From contig JAKLLB010000018.1 of assembly GCA_023150345.1 (NCBI GenBank), positions 1 to 54,688 on the forward strand: a DNA stretch of 54,688 nucleotides, given 5' to 3'. Source of the stretch: Aquabacterium sp. Its GTDB lineage: Bacteria; Pseudomonadota; Gammaproteobacteria; Burkholderiales; Burkholderiaceae_C. How positions within the stretch are numbered: the first letter of the stretch is position 1; the number at the start of each line of letters is the position of its first letter. A model generated the notes under the pieces. The model saw nothing but the letters and a program-made list of their open reading frames with translations. It was not told the origin of the DNA and searched no databases. A program made the position numbers and the translations under genes. Positions 22,009-30,344 of this stretch are shown here, piece after piece.

Positions 22009-24168
22009 TCAGCCGGGGGTGGGCGTCGCTGCGGGTGCAAGGCGGATGCGGGCGTCGACCGCCCGGGCGCCCTCGGGCCACACGAGCAAGGGGTTGAGGT
22101 CGAGCTCCTCGATCTCGGGCAGATCCTGCACCAGGCACGACACGCGCTCGATCACCTCCGCCACCGCCGCGCGGTCCAGCGCCGGGCGGCCGCGCACGCC
22201 TTCGAGCAGGGCCGCGGCGCGGATCGAGCCCAGCATGGCCGCAGCCTGCGCGGGGCCCACCGGGGCCAGCTCGAAGACGACATCGCCCAGCACCTCGACG
22301 TGGATGCCGCCCAGGCCGAACATCAGCAGGTGGCCGACGCCGGCGGCCCGGCTGGCGCCGACGATCAGCTCCTGGCCGCCCGACAACTGGGCCTGCACCA
22401 GGAAGCGCAACGGTGCCTCGGCCGCCAGGCCGGCCAGTCGCTCTTGCAGGGCGCTCACGGCGGCATGCACCGCGGCCTCGTCGCGCAGGCCCAGCACCAC
22501 GCCGCCGACATCGCTCTTGTGGCTGGCGGCCTCGGTGTCGATCTTCACCACCACGGGGAACCCGATCGCGCGCGCCGCCGCCGCGGCGGCCTGGGGGTCA
22601 TCCACCACCTGCGCCGCCGCCAGCGGAACGCCATAGCACGCCAACAACGCGTATACATCCTGCGCGTCCAGCTGCACGCGACCCAGGGCGCGTGCGCGAT
22701 CCACGATCGCCCGTGCGCGTGCCGCATCGATGCCCGCCAGCCGGCGCGGCCGAACCTCCGGTCGCTGGCGCAGCCGCGGTCCGCGCCACAGCGCCGCCAG
22801 CGCGCGTGCGGCATCGCCGGGGTAGGCGAAGCACGGCACACCGCCGTCCTGGAGCACGGCGCGGGTGGCCCGGAAGCGCTCCTGCGTCAGGTCGGTCATG
22901 AAGTTGCACACCAGCGGCTTGCGCTGTTGCGCACTGGCCGCCACGATCTCGCGCGCGATGGCCTGGGTGTCGGTGAACGAGGGCGTGACGAAGGCCACCA
23001 GCAGCGCATCGATGGCGTCGTCGTCGAGCAATGCCTGCAGCGCGGCGCGGAAGTGCTCGGGCCCGGCAGTGGCGATCACGTCCACCGGGTTCTCCAGCGC
23101 CGCCTGCGGCAGCAGCGCCGCGCGCAGCCGTTGCACGGTGGCATCCCCCAGCGGCGGCACGCCGAGGCCGTGCGAAACCAGCGCATCGGTGGCGATGACG
23201 GCCGGGCCGCCGGTGTTGGTGAGCACCGCCGTGCGCGGGCCGCGCGGCGCCGGTTGCGTGGCATGGGCCATGGCGGCCCGGATCAGCTCGCCCTCGTCGT
23301 CGAAGGCAACGATGCCGGCGCGCTCGAACACCAGGTCCGTCACCCGACCCACGCCGGCCAGTGCGCCGGTGTGCGACGAAGCGGCCTGGGCGCCGCGCTC
23401 GGTGCGCCCGGCGCGCATGGCCAGCACCGGCTTGCGCGCCGTCACGGCACGGGCCACCTCGAGAAATGCCGCCGGATCGGCCAGGCCTTCGGTGTAGAGC
23501 ACGACGACACGCGTGCCTTCGTCCTGCCCGTAGTAGCGCAGGATCTCGGTGATCGAGACATCGCAGCCGTTGCCGTTGGAGGCATACATGCGCACGCCCA
23601 CGCCGATGTCGGCCAGCCCCTGCAGGATGAACCCACCGACGCCACCGCTTTGCGCCACCAGCGAAACCCCGCCGGCAGCAGGCAGCGTGTTGGTGAAGTT
23701 GCAGTAGGCGCGCAGTGATGGGTCGGTGTTGATGATGCCCTGGCAGTTGGGCCCGAGCACCCGAATGCCGTGCCGCCGCGCCTCGTGCAGGAAGGCGTGC
23801 TGCAGGCGCAGGCCTTCGTCGCCGAGCTCGCCGAAGCCGGCCGAGTTGATGATCACCGCGCGCGCGCCCTTGGCGCCGCATTGCGCCATCAGGCCGGGCA
23901 CCTGCGCGGCCGGCACCACCAGGTGCACCAGGTCCACTTCACCCGGCACCTCGGGCAGCCCGGGATAGGCCGCCAGGCCGCGGATCTGCGACGCACTGGG
24001 GTTCACCGGGTAGACCGGCCCGCGGTAACCGAAGGCCTGCAGGTTGGCGACGAGCGAGTGGCCGATGGCATGCTCGCGCGCCGAGGCGCCGACGATCGCC
24101 ACCGAGCGCGGCCAGAACAGCGCATCCAATCCGGCGTCGACGGCCTCAGGCTCGAGGGGGATTCTCAT
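22009..24168 (-). CDS. ADP-forming acyl-CoA synthetase (acetate-CoA ligase ADP-forming family)
   Basis: A 719-residue fused enzyme that interconverts an acyl-CoA + ADP + phosphate with the acid + CoA + ATP. The N-terminal CoA-binding domain starts at about residue 15 (LFWPRSVAIVGASAREHAIG), followed by the succinyl-CoA-ligase-like flavodoxin domain with GPNCQGIINTDP, VAQSGGVGGFILQGLADIGV and SSHTGALAG, whose His is the expected phosphorylated residue. The C-terminal ATP-grasp domain (from about residue 500) has GFPVVVKIDTEAASHKSDVG and GGQELIVGASR. All parts are present and full length. Its ATG overlaps the stop of the BcrB-like gene (ATGA), so activation of the substrate for that enzyme, or energy recovery from its product, is likely. 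Confidence 0.85.
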   Translation of the reverse strand: MRIPLEPEAVDAGLDALFWPRSVAIVGASAREHAIGHSLVANLQAFGYRGPVYPVNPSASQIRGLAAYPGLPEVPGEVDLVHLVVPAAQVPGLMAQCGAKGARAVIINSAGFGELGDEGLRLQHAFLHEARRHGIRVLGPNCQGIINTDPSLRAYCNFTNTLPAAGGVSLVAQSGGVGGFILQGLADIGVGVRMYASNGNGCDVSITEILRYYGQDEGTRVVVLYTEGLADPAAFLEVARAVTARKPVLAMRAGRTERGAQAASSHTGALAGVGRVTDLVFERAGIVAFDDEGELIRAAMAHATQPAPRGPRTAVLTNTGGPAVIATDALVSHGLGVPPLGDATVQRLRAALLPQAALENPVDVIATAGPEHFRAALQALLDDDAIDALLVAFVTPSFTDTQAIAREIVAASAQQRKPLVCNFMTDLTQERFRATRAVLQDGGVPCFAYPGDAARALAALWRGPRLRQRPEVRPRRLAGIDAARARAIVDRARALGRVQLDAQDVYALLACYGVPLAAAQVVDDPQAAAAAARAIGFPVVVKIDTEAASHKSDVGGVVLGLRDEAAVHAAVSALQERLAGLAAEAPLRFLVQAQLSGGQELIVGASRAAGVGHLLMFGLGGIHVEVLGDVVFELAPVGPAQAAAMLGSIRAAALLEGVRGRPALDRAAVAEVIERVSCLVQDLPEIEELDLNPLLVWPEGARAVDARIRLAPAATPTPG

Positions 24169-25403
24169 GCGCGCTCCATCAGCTGCTCGACGAAGGCCTC
24201 GACGTTGATGCGCGTCTGCTCGTCGGAGACGCAGCGCAGGTCGTTCAAGTCGCCCGAGATCACCAGCGAGGGCACGCCGGTGCGGGCTTCCAGGCGCTGC
24301 GGCAGGCCATAGCGGTTGTTGGAGTTGTTGGGGCAGGTCTTGGCATCGTGGTAGAGGATGCCGTCGACGCCGAAGCGCTCGATCATCTCTTGCAAGTAGC
24401 GTTCCTTGTAGGCCTCGTCGCGCACGATGAACAGCTGCAGGTAGGCGCGTGCCATGCTGCGGAATGGATCGGCGCCGTCGAAGGCCTTGAACACCCAGCT
24501 GCTGCAATAGGTGGAGGCCACCACCGCCGTGCGCTGGCTCGCAAACAGCTCGGAGTGCTGGCGCAGCCGGCCCCACACCGGCATGCCTTCCCAGTACAGC
24601 CGAAGGCGCTCGCGCTCGACGGCGGCCACGCCGTCGGCGATGCGCTGCTTCATCTCGGCCAGCAGCTCGCGGTAGTACACCAGTGCCTGCGGCGTGCCGC
24701 GCAGGCACACCGCCGGGCCCATGTGGATGGTGCCGTCAAAGAAGCTCAGCGGCGCGGGCCTGTGCGCGGCGGTGGCCAGCACCTCGCCCCACAGGTCGCT
24801 GCACTGGCGCGACAGCGCCACCGTCTCGCGCAGGCGGTCGATGTCCAGCCGGGTGCCGGCCACCTGCTCCAGCGTGGGCACCAGGGCCTCGATCTGGCGC
24901 GCCACGTCTTCCACCGGGCCGGCTTCGACGTCGATCACGCTGCGCGGGCTGGTGATGCCGATGCACGGCACCTTCAGCTCGCGGGCGTACCAGCCGAACC
25001 AGTCCTGCACATCGCGGCACTGGTTGGTGTTGTAGACCAGCACGTCGGGCTTGGGCACGCGCCGGATCTGCGGATAGGCCTTGCTCAGCGGCGTGGTGCC
25101 CTTGAGGTAGGCGCCGATGTCGGAGGTCAGGTACGAGCAGATATCGGGCGAATAGCCCAGGGCGTTGGCCACCGGGATGAGATCGGTGGCGCAGCGCGAC
25201 GAACCGAGCACGGCGCCGTGGTTCTCGGGGAAGTACACCACGTAGCCCATGGCGCGCAGCAGCTCGGCCGGGCCGACGCTGGTGCACCAAGCCACCTTGC
25301 GGCTGCCGGTGCGCGAGGCCTCGTCGAGATCGAGGAAGTAGTCGCCCATCAGGCGGCCCATGTGGGCGGCGGCGGCGATGGGCTTGCGCTGCGGATCGTT
25401 CAT
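24165..25403 (-). CDS. BcrB/HgdA-type 2-hydroxyacyl-CoA dehydratase / benzoyl-CoA reductase subunit
   Basis: A 412-residue member of the HGD-D family, which carries a [4Fe-4S] cluster and uses a ketyl-radical mechanism to dehydrate 2-hydroxyacyl-CoA or reduce benzoyl-CoA. The typical opening CTSVGPAELLRAMGYVVYFP is present, and the cysteines expected in the family are retained: C89 (SPDICSYLTSDIG), C129 (YNTNQCRDVQDWFGWYA), C300 (ASTYCSSWVFKAFDG) and C347 (HDAKTCPNN). GAGGA precedes the ATG at 25403. It overlaps the activator gene on one side and the CoA synthetase on the other. Family enzymes are normally heterodimers, and no second subunit is adjacent; a partner may be the distant pair at 46311-48752, or the protein may be homomeric. 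Confidence 0.82.
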   Translation of the reverse strand: MNDPQRKPIAAAAHMGRLMGDYFLDLDEASRTGSRKVAWCTSVGPAELLRAMGYVVYFPENHGAVLGSSRCATDLIPVANALGYSPDICSYLTSDIGAYLKGTTPLSKAYPQIRRVPKPDVLVYNTNQCRDVQDWFGWYARELKVPCIGITSPRSVIDVEAGPVEDVARQIEALVPTLEQVAGTRLDIDRLRETVALSRQCSDLWGEVLATAAHRPAPLSFFDGTIHMGPAVCLRGTPQALVYYRELLAEMKQRIADGVAAVERERLRLYWEGMPVWGRLRQHSELFASQRTAVVASTYCSSWVFKAFDGADPFRSMARAYLQLFIVRDEAYKERYLQEMIERFGVDGILYHDAKTCPNNSNNRYGLPQRLEARTGVPSLVISGDLNDLRCVSDEQTRINVEAFVEQLMERA

Positions 25404-26245
25404 GCGGATTCCTCGCGGGATTCGGTGGATGTGTCGGCGGCCGTGCCGTCCAGGGCATGCAGCGCGGCGCCGATGGCGCCCACAAACTGCGGTTGTGCGC
25501 AGGTGAGCACCGGTCGCTCGATCAGCTCGGAGGTCATCTGCACCAGATACGGGTTGTGCGCGACCACGCCACCGGTCATCACCACCTGCTCGCCCAGCGC
25601 GTCCATCTCGAGCACGCGCTTGACCATCGAGTAGTAGATGCCCTTGACGATATCGGGCACCGGGCGGCCGGCGCGGATGCTTTCGAGCACCTCGGTGGCG
25701 GAGAACACGGTGCAATAGCTGCCCAGCTTGACCATGTCGCGCGCCTGGCGCGCGTACTCGTCCATCTGCGGCAGCGACACATCGAGCCGGTGCGCCATTT
25801 CCTCGAGGAAGGCGCCGGTGCCGGCGGCGCACTTGCGGTTCATCTTGAACGACTGCCGGCGGCCAGCGGCATCAACCTTGACGACCTTGTTGTCCTGGCC
25901 ACCGATGTCGATCACCGTGATGGCGCGCGGGAAGGCTTCGTAGGCACCGCGCGCCAGGCAGCCGATCTCGGTGCGCGTGGCCTCGGTGATGAAAGCCACG
26001 TTGTTGCGGCCGTAGCCGGTGGCCACCGCCGCCGCCACATGCTCGCGCGCGGCGCCTGCCATCTGCAGTGCATCGTCCAGGCAGGCGCGCGCGGTTTGCG
26101 CGAAGTCCACCCCGCTCTTGCGCACGGCCTGCCCGAGCACGCGACGCTCGGCGTCGATCAGCGCAACCTTGGTGCGTGAGGAGCCCAGGTCGAGCCCCAG
26201 GTACAGGGGTATGCCGTGCGGAGGCGGTTCGAGGCGGGCGTTCAT
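25400..26245 (-). CDS. BadF/BcrA/HgdC-type ATPase activator of the dehydratase/reductase
   Basis: A 281-residue member of the ASKHA ATPase family. Residues 15-30 hold the phosphate loop (YLGLDLGSSRTKVALI), residues about 111-120 VIDIGGQDNK, and the two cysteines that bind the subunit-bridging [4Fe-4S] cluster are C139 (MNRKCAAGTGAFLEE) and C178 (LGSYCTVFSATEV). TGGVVAHN at about residue 214 completes the fold. Homologues hydrolyse ATP to push one low-potential electron onto the catalytic component. Only one activator gene exists in the window, so it may also serve the second Hgd-like pair. ATG at 26245, weak ribosome binding site, stop overlapping the next start. Confidence 0.88.
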   Translation of the reverse strand: MNARLEPPPHGIPLYLGLDLGSSRTKVALIDAERRVLGQAVRKSGVDFAQTARACLDDALQMAGAAREHVAAAVATGYGRNNVAFITEATRTEIGCLARGAYEAFPRAITVIDIGGQDNKVVKVDAAGRRQSFKMNRKCAAGTGAFLEEMAHRLDVSLPQMDEYARQARDMVKLGSYCTVFSATEVLESIRAGRPVPDIVKGIYYSMVKRVLEMDALGEQVVMTGGVVAHNPYLVQMTSELIERPVLTCAQPQFVGAIGAALHALDGTAADTSTESREESA

Positions 26246-26392
26246 CGCGGCGCAGACGGTGCAGGACGATGCAGCCAGCGTAGGCCGTCGGCCGTGCTCG
26301 CGCGAGCCGGTTGCGGCGGCGCCTGTCCACTTCCGGCAATGCGCTGGGTGGGGGAAACCCCGTTGCGGCGCGCGCGCTGGGCGTGGCGTCGG

Positions 26393-27418
26393 CTATGCGC
26401 GCAAGGTCTGTGACGGGCTGCGGCCGAAGCGCCGCGCGTACTCGGCCGCAAAGCGCCCGAAGTGGGCAAAGCCCCAGCGCAGCGCGATGTCGGCCACGCT
26501 GCCGTCGGCGCGCGACAGGTCGGCGTGCGCGCCCTGCAGCCGCACTTCACGCAGCCAGCGCATCGGCGAGGTGCCGTGGCAGGCCTGGAAACCGGCGCTC
26601 AACGTGCGCAGGCTCACGCCGGCGGCCTGCGCCACTTCGGCCAGCGTCAGCGGCTCGGCGGCGTGGGCGCGCATGTACTCCTGAGCGCGGCGCACGTGAC
26701 GCGGCGCGGGCGCGTCCACTGGCGCCGCCAGCGCATCGCTGTAGCTGTGGCGGTGCTCGGTCAGCAGCGTGAGGATGGCCAGCTCGGCGAACTGCCGGTA
26801 CAGCCGCGGCGCCAGCGCCGGCGGTGGCGGCGCGGCAGCGCGGTCGAACAGCAGCGCGGTCAGGGCGAGCCAGCGCTGCTGCGCGGCGCTGCCTTCGGCC
26901 ATCATCGGCTGAAACTCGGGCGGACGCGGCAAGGGCCGCTCCAGCAACTGGGTGCACGCCGCGGCCACCTCGTCGCGCGAGAGCCGCACATGCAGCCGCT
27001 GGCTGTCGGCGCTGAACCGCTTGTGCACCGGGCAAGTGGCCGAATCGATCACCACCAACCCCGCGCCGCCACCGCCCTGCACGCGGCCGGCATCGATCTG
27101 GGCGCGGCCCCGCAGCTGCGTGCTGACGAGGTAGAAGGACTGCGAAGCCTGCTGCTGCAACTCGACTTCGACATCGAAGCTCAGTGCGGAAAGCAGCATC
27201 GGCCCCATCGCGTCGCGGCGCCAGCGCATGCGAAACGCCGACGGCGCGCCCAGCACGCGCAGCCGGTTCGGGCTGTACACGCTGGCCAGCTGGCACGAGG
27301 CCTGCTCGGGATCGGCCACCTCGGGTGCCCCCGCGCTCCAGGCCGCCGCAGCCTCGCAGGCCCACGCGGCCGTGCCGGCATGGCCGGGGGAGTGGGCGGT
27401 GGCGAGGGGCGCGTTCAT
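26393..27418 (-). CDS. AraC-family transcriptional regulator
   Basis: A 341-residue regulator. The N-terminal effector half (residues about 40-210, containing FRMRWRRDAMGPMLLSALSF and QRLHVRLSRDEVAAACTQLL) resembles the AraC_binding_2 type of XylS/PobR-like activators of aromatic catabolism. The C-terminal pair of helix-turn-helix motifs is clear (EPLTLAEVAQAAGVSLRTLS, then SVADIALRWGFAHFGRFAAE and YARRFGRSPSQTLRA). The ATG at 27418 is preferred over a TTG 15 nt upstream. It is followed on the same strand, after 147 bp, by the activator/BcrB/CoA-synthetase genes, which it probably regulates. Confidence 0.85.
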   Translation of the reverse strand: MNAPLATAHSPGHAGTAAWACEAAAAWSAGAPEVADPEQASCQLASVYSPNRLRVLGAPSAFRMRWRRDAMGPMLLSALSFDVEVELQQQASQSFYLVSTQLRGRAQIDAGRVQGGGGAGLVVIDSATCPVHKRFSADSQRLHVRLSRDEVAAACTQLLERPLPRPPEFQPMMAEGSAAQQRWLALTALLFDRAAAPPPPALAPRLYRQFAELAILTLLTEHRHSYSDALAAPVDAPAPRHVRRAQEYMRAHAAEPLTLAEVAQAAGVSLRTLSAGFQACHGTSPMRWLREVRLQGAHADLSRADGSVADIALRWGFAHFGRFAAEYARRFGRSPSQTLRA

Positions 27419-27519
27419 CGGCAGGTGCAGCAATCACCGGCCACGCTCGGCGGCGGGCCCGGTGGCCGAAGCATAGGCCGCCCGGCGCCCCGGCGCCAGG
27501 GGGCTTGCGCGGGTGCGCC

Positions 27520-28494
27520 TCAGGCCGGATACAGCCCGTGCACCTGGGCGAACAGCCGCGTCAATCCCAGCAGCGCACCGGTGTGCGGCATCGGCTCGCC
27601 CAGGCGCTGGCCGATTTCGTGCACCGCGCCGACGATGGCATCGAGCTCGATCGGACGCCTCGCCTGCACGTCCTGCAGCATCGAGGTCTTGAACGCGCCG
27701 AGCCTGGCGGTGATGGCGTGGCGGTCTTCCGGGCTTTGCGCGATGGGGCAGCCGATGCGCGCACCGATGGCGGCCGCCTCATGCATGACCGCCGTGCAAT
27801 AGTCGCGCACCAGCGGATCGGCCAGCACCCGGTCGATGGTGGCGCCGGTGAAGGCGCTCACCGGGTTCATCGTCAGATTGCCCCACAGCTTGTACCAGAT
27901 GTCGGTGCGCACGTCGGCCGAGGCGGTGACCTCGAAGCCCGCGCGGCCGAGCAGCGCCGCCAGCTCCTGCACACGGGTGCTCACGCCGCCACCGGGCTCG
28001 CCGATGATCAGGCCCTGCCCCATCTTGTGCTGCACGAAGCCGGGCTCCGAAGTCGCGGTGCTGGCGTGCACGACGCAACCCACCACATGTTCGAGCGCGA
28101 TGGCCTGCGCGATGCGGCCACCCGGATCCACGCTGGCCAGCGGCTGCCCGAAACCCGCACGACCCAGGCAGAACCACCACGGCACGCCGTTCATCGCCGG
28201 CAGCACCACCGTGTGCGGCCCCAGCAGCGGCGCGATGCGCGGCGCCACCTCGGGCAACGCCGGCCCCTTGACGGCAATGACCACCAGGTCCTGCATGCCG
28301 AGTTCGGCGGCTTCGGCGCTGGCCACGGCGGGGGCCTGCACCAGGCCCTGCGCCGTCTGCATGCGCCAGCCATGCTGACGCAGCGCCGCCAGCGTGGCGC
28401 CTCGGGCCCAGGCCGAGACGTTCACGCCGCTGGCGGCCAGCCGCGTGCCGATGAACCCGCCGATCGCGCCGGCACCCACGATGCAAACCTTCAT
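27520..28494 (-). CDS. Ketopantoate reductase (PanE/ApbA)-family oxidoreductase
   Basis: A 324-residue NADP-binding protein with the N-terminal Rossmann motif MKVCIVGAGAIGGFIGTRLA and the second family domain including YKLWGNLTMNPVSAFTGATI and PIELDAIVGAVHEIGQR, which holds catalytic Lys and Asp/Glu positions. PanE itself reduces ketopantoate in vitamin B5 synthesis, but paralogues inside catabolic operons reduce other 2-oxo acids. Here it is the last gene of the meta-cleavage operon and its ATG overlaps the FAH-family stop, so a catabolic 2-oxo-acid substrate is more likely than ketopantoate. Confidence 0.8.
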   Translation of the reverse strand: MKVCIVGAGAIGGFIGTRLAASGVNVSAWARGATLAALRQHGWRMQTAQGLVQAPAVASAEAAELGMQDLVVIAVKGPALPEVAPRIAPLLGPHTVVLPAMNGVPWWFCLGRAGFGQPLASVDPGGRIAQAIALEHVVGCVVHASTATSEPGFVQHKMGQGLIIGEPGGGVSTRVQELAALLGRAGFEVTASADVRTDIWYKLWGNLTMNPVSAFTGATIDRVLADPLVRDYCTAVMHEAAAIGARIGCPIAQSPEDRHAITARLGAFKTSMLQDVQARRPIELDAIVGAVHEIGQRLGEPMPHTGALLGLTRLFAQVHGLYPA

Positions 28495-29444
28495 GTCGAT
28501 CCCCGTGACTTCGCGCGGCGCAGATTGTCCTGCAGCCACTGCGGCACGCGTTCGTCAAAGCCCAGCGCCACGCGCCGCACCTCGGGGCTGTCGGTGGGGG
28601 CGTGGCCCACGCCGAGCGCCGACGCGCGCGGCGCGTCGATCGCCACCACCGTGCCGTTCAGGCAGCCGAGTTGGCTGATCTCGCACTCGACCACATCGCC
28701 GGCATCCACGCTGCGCGAGTGGCAGGGCGTGCCCATGAGGATCACGTCGCCGGCCAGCAGCGTGATGTGGCGCGCCAGGTCGGCGATCACGTAGTGCGGG
28801 CCCCAGATCGTCTCCTCGCCGATGTGGGCCTCTTGCACCACCTGGCCGTTGACGCGGGTGCGCAGCGTCTGCTCGAACAGATTCACGCCACGCACCAGGC
28901 CGGGGCCTATGGGCAGCAGCGTGTCGGCGCCCTTGACGCGCAGCATCGAGCCTTGGTCGGTGTCGCGGAAGTCCTGCAGCCCCATGTCCAGCGCCGGGCA
29001 GAAGCCCTCGATGAAGTCCCAGGCCTCGTCGGGCGTGACGTTGCGGCAGGTGCGGCCGATGACCACCGCGTACTCGCCCTCGTAGTTGAGGTAGCGGCAA
29101 TCGGCGGGCTTGAGGATCTGGCCACGGTGACCGTTCAGCGCGGTGGGTGGCTTGGTGAAATAGGTGGGCGTGGCCGTGGGCCGCGGCCGGTCGCGCGTCT
29201 CGATGCTGCGCGAGCTGTACGAGATGTGCACCGCCATGATCTTGCTGGGCGACACTGGCGGCAGGGTGCTCGCCGCGTCGGCATCCAGCAGCCGCCCATC
29301 GTCCAGCCGCAGGCGGCCGGCGTGCGCGCCGGCCTCGACGATCGTGCCCCAGAAGGCGCTGCCGCCCACCAGCACACGGCGGCGCTCGACGCGCGGGCCG
29401 CGCATCACGGCCGGCAGTTCACCGAACGGGAATTCGAAGTTCAT
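28491..29444 (-). CDS. Fumarylacetoacetate hydrolase (FAH)-family isomerase/decarboxylase
   Basis: A 317-residue enzyme. The FAH core spans about residues 70-290: PSKIMAVHISYSSRS, the metal-ligand region NYEGEYAVVIGRTC, GFCPALDMGLQDFRDTDQ, and DVILMGTPCHSR with ISQLGCLNG near the end. In homoprotocatechuate-type pathways this family (HpaG) decarboxylates and isomerises the ring-fission product after dehydrogenation. An N-terminal extension of about 65 residues (LVGGSAFWGTIVEAGAHAGR) is the usual small FAH N-domain. It lies 10 bp downstream of the dioxygenase gene; its role fits that neighbourhood, though the exact intermediate is unknown. Confidence 0.82.
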   Translation of the reverse strand: MNFEFPFGELPAVMRGPRVERRRVLVGGSAFWGTIVEAGAHAGRLRLDDGRLLDADAASTLPPVSPSKIMAVHISYSSRSIETRDRPRPTATPTYFTKPPTALNGHRGQILKPADCRYLNYEGEYAVVIGRTCRNVTPDEAWDFIEGFCPALDMGLQDFRDTDQGSMLRVKGADTLLPIGPGLVRGVNLFEQTLRTRVNGQVVQEAHIGEETIWGPHYVIADLARHITLLAGDVILMGTPCHSRSVDAGDVVECEISQLGCLNGTVVAIDAPRASALGVGHAPTDSPEVRRVALGFDERVPQWLQDNLRRAKSRGST

Positions 29445-29454
29445 CGGACCGCGC

Positions 29455-30324
29455 TCATGCAACCTCAAACCAGATGTGGATGTTGCCGGTGCCGCGGGCA
29501 TTCTCGTAGTCCGACAACGGCGTGCCCTTGGCGCGGCAATCGGCGCCGCCCATTGCGCCGACCATCTGCAGGTAGTGGGCGCCGAAGGCCTCCCACGGCA
29601 GCTTGCGGTATTCGTCGTCCCACCGCTCGATCACGAGGTCGTGCCGGCCCTGGCGGAACAGCTCGATCGCGCCCTTGTCGCTTTCGATGTGCTCCGGCCG
29701 CGAGACGTTGCTCTCATGGTACAGGCGCGGGTGCTGGGGCACCCAGTCGATCTCGTTGAACCTGTGGCTCAGCGCACCCGAGGCCAGCAGCATCACGCGC
29801 AAGCCCGAGCGGCGGATACCCTCGCCGATGATGGCGCCGCTTTGCAGGAAGTGCGGCCAGCGGCAGTTCTGGCAACTGCTGACGGACACGACCTTCACGC
29901 CCAGCAGGTCCAGCCGCATCTGCTTGATCTGGTTGAGCGTCGCGTACTGGCGGCCCAGGCCGGGGTTGCAGATGGCGCGCACCGGCACCTGGCGTTCCAC
30001 GCCCACGGCATCGATGGCCAACGCCAGCTCGGGGCAGCCCGCGTAGTCGTAGTCCACGCCGTGCAGGTACCAGGGCATCTCGTCCGAGACGTACCAGCCC
30101 TGGTATCGCGCAGCGCCGTCGACCAGGTGGTAGCCGGTGGTGAACCAGTGCGAGTCGAAGATCATCACCACGTCGGGCCGGGCCGCGACGATGCGCTCGC
30201 GCAGCCGCGCGTAACCCGCGATGAGATCGGAGTCCCGGCCCGCCCCCATCATCTTGCGGAAGTCCTCGCATTGCATCAGGCCGGGGTGGTGCGACGCGAT
30301 GGCCGCGCCGACGATCTGTCCCAT
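29455..30324 (-). CDS. Class III extradiol ring-cleavage dioxygenase (LigB/HpaD-like)
   Basis: A 289-residue enzyme that should open a catechol ring next to the hydroxyls using Fe(II). Expected metal-site and acid-base residues are visible: His12/His13 (AIASHHPGLM), the FDSHWFTTGYH segment near residue 57, and GALSHRFNEIDW. The order of features and PDVVMIFDSHWF resemble 3,4-dihydroxyphenylacetate 2,3-dioxygenase (HpaD of the LigB fold). GAGGA lies upstream of the ATG at 30324. It is set between the semialdehyde dehydrogenase and FAH genes, giving a coherent meta-cleavage route. The ring substituent cannot be read from sequence. Confidence 0.82.
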   Translation of the reverse strand: MGQIVGAAIASHHPGLMQCEDFRKMMGAGRDSDLIAGYARLRERIVAARPDVVMIFDSHWFTTGYHLVDGAARYQGWYVSDEMPWYLHGVDYDYAGCPELALAIDAVGVERQVPVRAICNPGLGRQYATLNQIKQMRLDLLGVKVVSVSSCQNCRWPHFLQSGAIIGEGIRRSGLRVMLLASGALSHRFNEIDWVPQHPRLYHESNVSRPEHIESDKGAIELFRQGRHDLVIERWDDEYRKLPWEAFGAHYLQMVGAMGGADCRAKGTPLSDYENARGTGNIHIWFEVA

Positions 30325-30344
30325 GGCGGTGTCCTCGGTTGGGT

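Noticed and set aside
20971-23718. Plus-strand open frame of about 915 codons opposite the LysR and acyl-CoA synthetase genes
   Set aside because: Antisense shadow: low-complexity His/Gln/Arg composition and no recognisable motif, while the minus-strand genes are well supported.
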